Assembly (NCBI GenBank): GCA_965249595.1
Contig: OZ252242.1
Span: 992,001-1,056,000, forward strand
Direction of reading: 5' to 3'
Source: VXNJ01 sp965249595
GTDB lineage: Bacteria; Chloroflexota; UBA11872; VXNJ01
DNA: 64,000 nt
Shown: positions 44,385 to 51,343 of the stretch, piece by piece
How the letters are laid out: each line of letters starts with the position of its first letter
Numbering within the stretch: position 1 is the stretch's first letter
Notes under the pieces: model-generated
Told to the model about the DNA's origin: nothing
The model's database searches: none
The model's input: the letters and a program-made list of their open reading frames with translations, nothing else
Translations under genes and position numbers: made by a program

Positions 44385-45154
44385 TGGCGCAACCGCTGTT
44401 CGTAGCCCGCAATGTGACGAAGCGTTTTGGCGGCGTTGTGGCATTGAGGGATTTTTCGCTGAGCGTGGCAGAGGGTTCGATCGTGGGCCTGATCGGCCCC
44501 AACGGGTCAGGCAAGTCCACATTCTTTAATGTGGTGACCGGCTTTGAACGACCGGCCAGTGCACGGATCGAAATGGCCGGGCGTCGGATCGAGCGCTCTT
44601 CACCAGAAGGCGTGGCAAATAGTGGAATCGCCCGGACGTTTCAGAACATCCGCCTGTTCGGCTCGATGTCGGTGTTTGAAAACGTGCAGGTCGGGCAGCA
44701 CCGGCGCGGCCACGCCTCGATTTTTGCGATGGTGCTGGGCTCGCCGTCGTATCGGCGGTTGGAGCGTGACTCCATTGAGCAGACATGGCGCTTGCTTGAC
44801 CTTTTCAGAATCGCTGATGTTGCCGACGAACAAGCCGTCGACCTTCCCTATGGACTCCAGCGCCGGGTTGAAATCGCCCGCGCCCTGGCGGCTGGTCCGC
44901 GATTGTTGTTGCTGGACGAACCAACGGCTGGAATGAACGGGGTGGAGGCGGCCGAAACGGCCGATCTAATTTCCAATTTGCGCTCCGAGTTGGGGATCTC
45001 CATTCTGTTAATTGAGCACAACATGAACGTGGTCATGTCGATCAGCGACCGCATAGTGGTACTCAACTTTGGATCGCAAATTGCCGAAGGGGCACCGTAT
45101 CAGATCCGCGCGGATCCGACGGTGATTGAGGCATATCTCGGACAGGAGGCCTGA
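44381..45154 (+). CDS. livG: ABC transporter ATPase LivG-like
   Basis: The 257-residue ATPase has Walker A GPNGSGKST at 39-47, the signature LPYGLQRRVEIARAL, and Walker B LLLLDEPTAGMN. The Liv-type insertion is present (ARTFQNIRLFGSMSVFENVQVGQH). Its ATG overlaps the livM stop (4 bp). It energises one half of the LivHM transporter with LivF. Confidence 0.93.
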   Translation: MMAQPLFVARNVTKRFGGVVALRDFSLSVAEGSIVGLIGPNGSGKSTFFNVVTGFERPASARIEMAGRRIERSSPEGVANSGIARTFQNIRLFGSMSVFENVQVGQHRRGHASIFAMVLGSPSYRRLERDSIEQTWRLLDLFRIADVADEQAVDLPYGLQRRVEIARALAAGPRLLLLDEPTAGMNGVEAAETADLISNLRSELGISILLIEHNMNVVMSISDRIVVLNFGSQIAEGAPYQIRADPTVIEAYLGQEA

Positions 45155-45158
45155 CCCG

Positions 45159-45878
45159 GTGCGGTTGCCGCTGCTGGGGGTGAGCGCGGTGAGCGTTCGA
45201 TACGGGGGGATCGAGGCGTTGCGACAGGTGGACCTGGAGGTTTATGACGGCGAGATCGTCTCCCTTATCGGGGCCAACGGGGCTGGCAAGTCCACCTTGC
45301 TCAAGGCGATCTCCGGCTCGGTGCCGGTCAGCGGCGGAATGATTGAGTTCAAGGGTCGGGAACTGAACTCCATGCCGGCACATCTGGTGGTGCGTCGCGG
45401 AGTGGTGCATGTGCCCGAGGGACGCAATATCTTCAGCCGCTTGTCGGTGCGCGAGAACCTGGACATCGGCGCCTATTTTCGTCGTGACAAGGCAGCAATC
45501 GCCGCATCGTTGCGGCAGGTATATGAACTGTTTCCGCGCCTTGCGGATCGTGCCCGGCAGGCCGCCGGCACCCTCTCCGGTGGTGAGCAGCAGATGCTGG
45601 CGATCGGTCGCGGGTTGATGGGATCGCCAAGCCTTCTGTTGCTTGACGAACCCTCGATGGGAATCGCACCGCTCTTGGTTCGCGAAATTTTTGCCCAGAT
45701 TGCCAAGATAAATGCCGCCGGCACTGCCATCCTGTTGGTTGAGCAGAACGCAAATGCCGCGTTTTCGCTCGCCGATCGGAGCTATTTGCTCCGTAACGGG
45801 ATGGTCGTCAAATCGGGACAAGCCAGCGAATTAAAGTCAGATCCGGCGATTCAGAACGCATACCTGGGTATCGATTGA
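45159..45878 (+). CDS. livF: ABC transporter ATPase LivF-like
   Basis: The 239-residue ATPase has Walker A GANGAGKST at 38-46, the signature LSGGEQQMLAIGRGL, and Walker B LLLLDEPSMGIAP. LVRRGVVHVPEGRNIFSRLSVRENL-like sequence (VRRGVVHVPEGRNIF) is typical of LivF. The GTG at 45159 has GGAGG 9 bases upstream, overlapping the livG end, and the 33-bp extension of the frame further upstream is unlikely to be translated. It completes the livKHMGF transporter. Confidence 0.93.
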   Translation: MRLPLLGVSAVSVRYGGIEALRQVDLEVYDGEIVSLIGANGAGKSTLLKAISGSVPVSGGMIEFKGRELNSMPAHLVVRRGVVHVPEGRNIFSRLSVRENLDIGAYFRRDKAAIAASLRQVYELFPRLADRARQAAGTLSGGEQQMLAIGRGLMGSPSLLLLDEPSMGIAPLLVREIFAQIAKINAAGTAILLVEQNANAAFSLADRSYLLRNGMVVKSGQASELKSDPAIQNAYLGID

Positions 45879-45954
45879 GGCTGGATCGGCCTGGGTCGGC
45901 CGGCAATTGCGGGATTTGCCAATTCACGGCGGCCGGGGGCCCGAGAAGGCGTTG

Positions 45955-46653
45955 CTAGGTGCGGTCGCCGCGCCGCGCCAACCAGTCAAACCACGTACCC
46001 AAGACCAGAGCGATCAGGTAATAGATCGCCATGCCGGGAGCTGCGTAGAGCGAGAGCAATATCATCACCAGGCACAAGATCTGGCCGATGCGCACGGTAA
46101 TTTCGGAATCGAGCAGTTCGGCCAGCAATCCCTGAGGCCCCGTCGCAATCGCCGTTCCGGCTTCGAACGATTCGCTTGAAAGCGGGTGGGTCAGGAACTG
46201 ACTCAACTCGGACAGGATCTCCTCGGCCCGATTCGATTCACCCTCGATCGTTCCAACCGATACCGCCCGATGGCCGGCGAACTTGACGTGTATAGACCAA
46301 AAGGTTTCGGCCCCGAAGGCCACATATCGTCGCCTCGAAGTAACCGGGATTGCCTCGAGCTGGCTCAATTCAAATACCTGGTCGTGGTAGGAAAAAACAC
46401 CCAGCAAATCGCGCTGGCGGATGATGGCGACACGGAATTGGCGGTCGAATACGACCTCGATGCTTCGGTGCAGTAACAGCGCAACGATCCAGATTGCAAT
46501 CGCCGCTACTAGGGCAATGGCAAAGACATTCAACTCGGATAGCTGAATTGCCACCAGCAACATGACGACCAGGGCGATCAGCAATTGAATCCGCCGGCCG
46601 GCATTGCCGCCCAGCAAATGCAGACGGTGCTCAGTTTCACGCCACGTGTGCAC
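45955..46653 (-). CDS. Membrane protein with a PH-like cytosolic segment
   Basis: The 232-residue protein has two N-terminal helices (about 19-60). A soluble middle segment with a bPH-like pattern follows (FDRQFRVAIIRQRDLLGVFSYHDQVFELSQLEAI, VHVKF-like SIHVKFAGHRAVSV). Two further hydrophobic segments are at 190-225. It starts at a GTG. I do not recognise a precise family, and the function is unknown. An 18-bp perfect palindrome lies 16 bp upstream of its start. Confidence 0.55.
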   Translation of the reverse strand: MHTWRETEHRLHLLGGNAGRRIQLLIALVVMLLVAIQLSELNVFAIALVAAIAIWIVALLLHRSIEVVFDRQFRVAIIRQRDLLGVFSYHDQVFELSQLEAIPVTSRRRYVAFGAETFWSIHVKFAGHRAVSVGTIEGESNRAEEILSELSQFLTHPLSSESFEAGTAIATGPQGLLAELLDSEITVRIGQILCLVMILLSLYAAPGMAIYYLIALVLGTWFDWLARRGDRT

Positions 46654-46668
46654 CTTATCGCCTTTCGC

Positions 46669-46697
46669 TAAGGCCCATGGGCCTTAATCTCGATTAA
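46669..46697. promoter_or_regulatory. Two adjacent inverted repeats in a divergent promoter region
   Basis: TAAGGCCCATGGGCCTTA (46669-46686) is a perfect 18-bp palindrome. Directly following and partly overlapping is TTAAT-CTCG-ATTAA (46684-46697). They lie between the divergent starts of the PH-like membrane protein (46653) and the metallo-hydrolase (46764). Such symmetry suggests a repressor site. No regulator is encoded beside it. Confidence 0.45.
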
Positions 46698-46763
46698 AAC
46701 AGTTTTGTTGATTTTTGGAAAGGTCGGGCAAAATCTTGGCAATCGCAAGCGCGGAGATTTTTC

Positions 46764-47486
46764 ATGCAGGCTGGAACTATCAAATGGCTCGGCCACGCCA
46801 CTTTCCGGGTCGAATCGCTCGGCGGCCAGTCAATCCTCATAGACCCGTGGCTCAGGGGCAATCCGTCCTGTCCGGCAAGCGAGGAATCGCAATCCGATCT
46901 AGACATAATATTGCTCACGCACGGGCATGACGACCATGTCGCTGACCTCTTGGGAACCGCTGCCGCCAACCCTTCGGCCACCGTCATCACCGTTTTGGAG
47001 GCGGCCAATCTGCTGGTGGAGCATGGCCTGTCGGCGGATCGAACCCTGGGTATGAACCTGGGTGGGGAGATCGCCATCGACGGGGTCAAGGTGAGCATGG
47101 TAGAGGCTCGCCACACTTCGTCATTGCGCCTGGCCGATCGCGCCGAGTACGCCGGGGTGCCGGTTGGCTATGTGGTCGCCCTCGAAGATGAGCGAGCCAT
47201 TTATTTTGCTGGCGACACCTCCTTGTTTGGAGATATGACCCTTATCGGGGAGCTGTATCAACCTTCGATCGCGGTATTGCCGATCGGTGGCCACTTCACC
47301 ATGGGCGGATCACATGCCGCCCGGGCTGCCCGGATGGTTGGCGCGCAATTCATAATCCCCTGCCACTATCAAACGTTTCCAATGCTGGCCCAAGATTGCA
47401 GCGCCCTCGAGGCGGGCCTGGGCGAGCCCCCCCACCCGACCGTAATCGCCCCTAAATCCGGCGTCGAATTCCCGATTCCCGGCTGA
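46764..47486 (+). CDS. UPF0173-type metal-dependent hydrolase (UlaG-like)
   Basis: The 240-residue metallo-beta-lactamase-fold protein has IKWLGHATFRVE at the N-terminus and the metal motif THGHDDH (His53, His55, Asp57, His58). FAGDTSLFGDM, PIGGHFTMG and IPCHYQTFPML match the UPF0173/UlaG group. Its chemistry is unproven; related UlaG acts on L-ascorbate 6-phosphate lactone, but the family is broad. The gene precedes the ilv cluster but is separated from it by a 340-bp leader. Confidence 0.88.
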   Translation: MQAGTIKWLGHATFRVESLGGQSILIDPWLRGNPSCPASEESQSDLDIILLTHGHDDHVADLLGTAAANPSATVITVLEAANLLVEHGLSADRTLGMNLGGEIAIDGVKVSMVEARHTSSLRLADRAEYAGVPVGYVVALEDERAIYFAGDTSLFGDMTLIGELYQPSIAVLPIGGHFTMGGSHAARAARMVGAQFIIPCHYQTFPMLAQDCSALEAGLGEPPHPTVIAPKSGVEFPIPG

Positions 47487-47563
47487 CCGGCGGCGGCCCT
47501 GAGCGTCTTTCCCGGCGGCTAATAGAATTTGTGACGGCCGAACGATTTGCAGTAAACGCGAAT

Positions 47564-47589
47564 CGGAAGTGTTCCGCACCCTTTTCTCC
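47564..47589 (+). terminator. Candidate terminator after the metallo-hydrolase gene
   Basis: CGGAA-GTG-TTCCG (47564-47576) is a perfect 5-bp stem followed by CACCCTTTTCT. It resembles a short intrinsic terminator for the gene ending at 47486. The T-run is only four bases. Confidence 0.35.
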
Positions 47590-47604
47590 AACGGGTCAAA
47601 TGGA

Positions 47605-47721
47605 ATGAGCGCACAGCGCGCAACCAATTGTTTATCCCACGCGCCAGTCGTGGGGTCGGTCGCTGTCGCCCCGAGCGAATTGGGAAGGCTGGTACTGGTT
47701 ACCGTACGCGCCGGGAGCTAG
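47605..47721 (+). CDS. Candidate ilvB leader peptide (attenuation)
   Basis: A 38-codon ORF, ATG to TAG, ahead of ilvB. The second half is rich in Val, Leu and Ala, and it ends GRLVLVTVRAGS. As I recall it, the actinobacterial ilvBNC leader peptide of Corynebacterium glutamicum ends RLVVVTARRLP, a close resemblance. Seven Val codons and four Leu codons lie in 38. The ATG lacks a clear ribosome binding site, and a TTG at 47680 (giving 13 residues) is an alternative start. The stop codon lies in a hairpin (47712-47745), as expected of an attenuator. I infer control by Val/Leu-tRNA charging. Confidence 0.6.
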   Translation: MSAQRATNCLSHAPVVGSVAVAPSELGRLVLVTVRAGS

Positions 47722-47745
47722 GAGTCCCTTAAGGACCGGCTCTCG
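47712..47745 (+). promoter_or_regulatory. ilvB attenuator hairpin
   Basis: CGGGAGC (47712-47718) pairs with GCTCTCG (47739-47745) over 7 bp including one G-U. An inner GTCC/GGAC stem (47724-47727 with 47733-47736) closes a CTTAA loop. The leader peptide stop codon (47719-47721) is just inside the stem, so ribosome position would open or keep the hairpin. No T-run follows, so if this is an attenuator it may act through Rho or translation rather than as an intrinsic terminator. A second stem CCCACG/CGTGGG lies upstream (47636-47654). Confidence 0.45.
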
Positions 47746-47828
47746 AAAACCAGACCAATCCCTAAAGAACCCAACTAATAACGTAATTCCCCGACCCTTA
47801 AATTACTTTCGAAAAGGACCACATCGCG

Positions 47829-49505
47829 ATGAGCGAGAAGACCCGCACCGGCGGTCAAATCGTGTGCGAGGTAATGATCAACGAAGGCGTGGATGCCATC
47901 TTTGGCATGCCCGGAGGGGCCAGTCTGCCCTTCTACGACGCCCTTTACCACTACCCGCAAATCCGTCACTATCTGATGCGTCACGAGCAGGGCGCCGGCT
48001 TCGCCGCCGACGGTTATGCTCGGTCCCGCAACCAGGTTGGGGTGGCGACCTCCACCTCCGGCCCCGGAGCGACCAATTTCATCACCTCGATGGCCTCGGC
48101 AATGATGGACTCGGTGCCAGTCGTTTTCATCACCGGCCAGGTGGCGCGCGAATTCATCGGCACCGATGCTTTCCAGGAAACCGACGCCACCGGATGCTCG
48201 ATCCCGGTGACCAAGCAGAACTACTTAGTCACCGATCCCGACGAGCTACCTCACATCATGAAGGAAGCTTTTTATCTGGCCCGGTCCGGTCGGCCCGGCC
48301 CGGTGCACGTCGACATCCCCAAGGACGTCTTTTTGGCCGAGACCCAGGCGCCGACCCCGGAGTCGGTTCGCGTCCCTGGATATCACCCTCCTGCCGCCGG
48401 CAACACGGAGTTGATCAAGCGCGCGGCCGAGCTCATCGCCAAATCAAAACGCCCGGTCATCATGGCCGGTCATGGCGTGGGCATTTCCGAAGCGTGGGAC
48501 GAGCTGTACCAGCTGTCGACTGAGAACCGGCTGCCCGTAATTACCACCCTGCACGGCGTGGGTTGTTTTCCCGAACGGCACGAATTGTCGCTGGGAATGC
48601 TGGGCATGCACGGGATGTACTACGCCAATATGGCGGTTGACAAGGCCGACTTGGTGATTGGTATCGGTTGCCGATTTGACGACCGGGTTACCGGTCGGGT
48701 GGCCGATTTCGCTCCGGCGGCAAAAATAATCCACATCGATATTGACCCGGCCGAAATGGGAAAGATCATTCCCACCGAGGTGCCGATCGTCGGCGACGCC
48801 AAGGCTACTTTGGCCCAGTTGAATCGCTACGCCAGCCCGCCTGAAATAAGCACCTGGCTTTCCTACCTGTCCCAACTGAAAGCCGATCACCCATCGCATG
48901 ATCCGCCCGACGTTGAAAATTTTCTGCCGCAGCACATGGTGCGCAAGATTTACGAACACTCTGGCGGCGACGCCAAAGTGATCGCCGATGTTGGCCAGAA
49001 CCAGATGTGGGCTTCGCAGAATTACTTCTACGATCGCCCGCTGCATTTCTTCTCAGCCGGTGGTTCCGGACCGATGGGTTACGCAATGCCGGCCGCGTTG
49101 GGCGTGGCGGTGGCCTGCCCTGATGATGAGGTCTGGTGCGTGACCGGCGACGGCGGACTGCAGATCAACATTCAAGAATTCGCGACGCTGGCCGAGTATC
49201 AAATCCCGGTAAAAGTTGGAATCATGAACAACGGTCACCTGGGCATGATCCGCCAGTGGCAGAACCGTTTCTACGAAGGTCGCCTTTTGGGAGCGCGGCT
49301 GGCCAACCCGCCTTTTGACAAGGTGGCCGAGGCCTATGGAATCACCGGACTGCGGGCCTCCACCCAGGCCGAGGCCGATGAGGCCATCGCTGCCGCCCGG
49401 GCCATTGACGGGCCGGTGGTGATTGATTTCCTAGTCGATCAATTTGAAGACTGCATGCCGATGGTTGTTCCGGGCGCCTCGCTCGGCGAGACCGTGGAGC
49501 GATAG
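47829..49505 (+). CDS. ilvB: Acetolactate synthase large subunit
   Basis: The 558-residue thiamine-diphosphate enzyme makes acetolactate or acetohydroxybutyrate for valine, leucine and isoleucine. Conserved parts include FGMPGGASLPFYDALY, RHEQGAGFAADGYAR with the ThDP Glu, STSGPGATNFIT, TDAFQETDATGCSIPVTKQNYLV, GIGCRFDDRVTGRV and the cofactor motif VTGDGGLQINIQEFATLAEYQIPVKVGIMNNGHLGM. An AAGGA ribosome binding site precedes the ATG. It starts the ilvBNC-leuACDB-cimA cluster and is directly followed by ilvN. Confidence 0.96.
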   Translation: MSEKTRTGGQIVCEVMINEGVDAIFGMPGGASLPFYDALYHYPQIRHYLMRHEQGAGFAADGYARSRNQVGVATSTSGPGATNFITSMASAMMDSVPVVFITGQVAREFIGTDAFQETDATGCSIPVTKQNYLVTDPDELPHIMKEAFYLARSGRPGPVHVDIPKDVFLAETQAPTPESVRVPGYHPPAAGNTELIKRAAELIAKSKRPVIMAGHGVGISEAWDELYQLSTENRLPVITTLHGVGCFPERHELSLGMLGMHGMYYANMAVDKADLVIGIGCRFDDRVTGRVADFAPAAKIIHIDIDPAEMGKIIPTEVPIVGDAKATLAQLNRYASPPEISTWLSYLSQLKADHPSHDPPDVENFLPQHMVRKIYEHSGGDAKVIADVGQNQMWASQNYFYDRPLHFFSAGGSGPMGYAMPAALGVAVACPDDEVWCVTGDGGLQINIQEFATLAEYQIPVKVGIMNNGHLGMIRQWQNRFYEGRLLGARLANPPFDKVAEAYGITGLRASTQAEADEAIAAARAIDGPVVIDFLVDQFEDCMPMVVPGASLGETVER

Positions 49506-50063
49506 ATGGCCGAAACGACAGCTGCCCGCCTAACGACGGTGGTGGCTTTGGTCCAGGACCGTCCCGGTGTATTGGCCAAGGTCACGATGGTGCTACGGCG
49601 CCGCAATTTCAACATCGCCTCACTGGCCGTCGGGCACTCCGAAACCGCCGGCGTCTCGCGCATGACGATTGTTGTTGAGGGCGACGAAGCACTGGTAAAA
49701 CAGGTTGAGAAACAGCTTTACAAGGTAATTGAAGTCCTAAAGGTCCACGATCTTTCCGGCGCCGACGCGGTCGAAAAGGAGGTGGCCCTCATCAGGGTGG
49801 CTGCCACCGGATCGAATCGGGCCGAAATCATCGGTATAGCCCAGGTTTTCGGCGGTCGCGTCGACGACGTTGGCCGCGATAACGTGATGATCGAATTGAC
49901 CGCGTCGCCGTATTCGATCGATCGATTTCTGCGGGTTGCCGACGATTTTGGAATCCTCGAATTGGCCCGAACCGGAGTCGTGGCGATGGCCCGGGGCTCG
50001 CTGGCGATGGCCCGAACTCCCAACAAGCAACCAGTCGAATCAATAAACGGACAAGGAACCTAA
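49506..50063 (+). CDS. ilvN: Acetolactate synthase small (regulatory) subunit
   Basis: The 185-residue regulatory subunit has an ACT domain (VVALVQDRPGVLAKVTMVLRRRNFNIASLAVGHSETAGVSRMTIVVEG), which binds valine for feedback inhibition, and the second domain with EVALIRVAAT, RAEIIGIAQVFGGRVDDVGRD and SIDRFL. It abuts the ilvB stop without spacing and is 3 bp before ilvC. Confidence 0.95.
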   Translation: MAETTAARLTTVVALVQDRPGVLAKVTMVLRRRNFNIASLAVGHSETAGVSRMTIVVEGDEALVKQVEKQLYKVIEVLKVHDLSGADAVEKEVALIRVAATGSNRAEIIGIAQVFGGRVDDVGRDNVMIELTASPYSIDRFLRVADDFGILELARTGVVAMARGSLAMARTPNKQPVESINGQGT

Positions 50064-50066
50064 CCA

Positions 50067-51068
50067 ATGGTCGATGTTTACTACGACTCCGACGCCGACA
50101 CCGCTGAGCTGGCCGGCAAGAAAATTGCCGTTATTGGCTACGGTAGCCAGGGCCATGCCCATTCTTTGAATCTGAAGGATTCGGGCCTTGAAGTTGTTGT
50201 CGGCCTGCGTGAGGGTTCATCCTCATGGTCGCGTGCCGAAAGTGCCGACTTGCTGGTGCTGCCGACCGCCGAAGCTGTCGCCGCCTCGGACATAACGATG
50301 GTATTGGTGCCCGACCAGAATGCCCCGGAAGCCTTCGCTCGGGACATAGAGCCAAATCTGGCCGCCGGCGACATGCTCATGTTCGCCCACGGTTTCAATA
50401 TCCATTACGGCCAGGTACGTCCCTCGGCTGATGTTGATGTGGCGATGGTCGCGCCAAAGGGCCCCGGCCATATAGTCCGCGACATGTTCGAGGATGGCGT
50501 CGGCGTGCCGGCGTTGTTCGCCGTCCATCAGGATGCCTCCGGGCGTGCCCGTCAACTGGCGATGGCCTACGCCAAGGGCATCGGAGCGACCAAGGCTGGC
50601 CTGATCGAAACAACCTTTCGCGATGAGACCGAGACCGACCTTTTCGGTGAACAGGCGGTTCTCTGCGGGGGCTGCACGGCGTTGGTCAAGGCCGGCTTTG
50701 AGACCCTGACTGAAGCCGGTTATGCGCCGGAACTGGCCTATTTTGAATGCCTGCACGAGCTCAAATTGATCGTTGATTTGATGTACCAGGGCGGGATCGA
50801 CTACATGCGCTATTCGGTTTCCGACACCGCTGAGTTTGGCGATCTGGTCTCAGGCCCGCGGGTGATTGGCGATGCTTCGCGCGAGGCCATGAAAGAGATA
50901 TTGGACGATATCCAGAATGGGAATTTTGCGACCCGCTGGATCTTGGAGAACCAGGCCGGCCGCCCTTCCTACTCGGCCCTTCGGCAGCGGGATAAGGAAA
51001 GTCAACTCGAAGACGTTGGCGCCAGATTGCGGTCAATGATGCCGCACCTGCAAAAGCGTCGCGCCTAG
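50067..51068 (+). CDS. ilvC: Ketol-acid reductoisomerase, class I
   Basis: The 333-residue enzyme isomerises and reduces acetolactate using NADPH and Mg2+. It has the N-terminal VYYDSDADTAELAGKKIAVIGYGSQGHAHSLNLKDSGL with the GxGxxG motif, APKGPGHIVRDMFEDGVGVPALFA, the Mg-binding TETDLFGEQAVLCGGCTALVKAGFETLTEAGYAPELAYFECLHELKLIVDLMY and the C-terminal knot region. It ends a three-gene ilv unit; a 275-bp gap with the leu leader follows. Confidence 0.97.
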   Translation: MVDVYYDSDADTAELAGKKIAVIGYGSQGHAHSLNLKDSGLEVVVGLREGSSSWSRAESADLLVLPTAEAVAASDITMVLVPDQNAPEAFARDIEPNLAAGDMLMFAHGFNIHYGQVRPSADVDVAMVAPKGPGHIVRDMFEDGVGVPALFAVHQDASGRARQLAMAYAKGIGATKAGLIETTFRDETETDLFGEQAVLCGGCTALVKAGFETLTEAGYAPELAYFECLHELKLIVDLMYQGGIDYMRYSVSDTAEFGDLVSGPRVIGDASREAMKEILDDIQNGNFATRWILENQAGRPSYSALRQRDKESQLEDVGARLRSMMPHLQKRRA

Positions 51069-51131
51069 TCGCTTCTCGCGGATGATCGGCCAATCTTGGA
51101 ATCGGATCGAATTGGCCATCTGACTCCAAGA

Positions 51132-51158
51132 TTGGCGATTGCCCGGCCAGTCTAAAAT
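51132..51158 (+). promoter_or_regulatory. Candidate promoter for the leu leader
   Basis: TTGGCG (51132-51137) and TAAAAT (51153-51158), 15 bp apart, fit a sigma-70-like promoter, although the spacing is short. The hexamer ends 5 bases before the leader ATG, so transcription would begin at or near the A of that ATG, giving a leaderless mRNA, consistent with the absence of a ribosome binding site. Confidence 0.45.
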
Positions 51159-51163
51159 CTCCC

Positions 51164-51259
51164 ATGGTTGTTCCCTTCCCATCCGCCGCGCCGCTGCGCA
51201 CTTCGGTGTTGCTCCTGCTTAGCGGCCCCTCGCTGCCAAGAGGCGGCAGAGGGGTCTAA
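51164..51259 (+). CDS. Candidate leu leader peptide (attenuation)
   Basis: A 31-codon ORF in the ilvC-leuA gap. Its C-terminal half reads TSVLLLLSGPSLPRGGRGV, with four consecutive Leu codons that are all different (TTG CTC CTG CTT, 51209-51220). As I recall it, the E. coli leuA leader has LLLLNASSLRGRRV, so the LLLL-x3-SL-x-RG layout agrees. The sequence of the tail is part of a strong hairpin. Leucine-tRNA shortage would stall a ribosome on the Leu run and expose alternative pairing. The prediction is not experimentally known here. Confidence 0.7.
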   Translation: MVVPFPSAAPLRTSVLLLLSGPSLPRGGRGV

Positions 51260-51297
51260 ACCCAGGCGTTTCCTCGCTGCACGTAGCCCAAGCAGCG
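51224..51297 (+). promoter_or_regulatory. leu attenuator RNA structure
   Basis: Segment 1 (51224-51237) pairs with segment 2 (51242-51256) to form a 14-bp, bulged stem with an AAGA loop. Segment 3 (51272-51280, CCTCGCTGC) repeats segment 1 exactly (51228-51236). It can pair either with segment 2 or, through CGCTGC, with segment 4 (GCAGCG, 51292-51297). This is the classical 1:2, 2:3, 3:4 arrangement. The 3:4 stem lacks a T-run, so it might work with Rho or by hiding the leuA start region about 50 bases downstream. Confidence 0.5.
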
Positions 51298-51343
51298 GGC
51301 GGAAAACTAATCGAACCAGAATTTAGATCAAGGGAATAAGCCG

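Noticed and set aside
47640..47720. A T-box riboswitch upstream of ilvB
   Set aside because: The conserved T-box AGGGTGGNACCGCG-type motif is absent; GGCTGGTACTGGTTACC is only a loose resemblance and is explained as leader codons.
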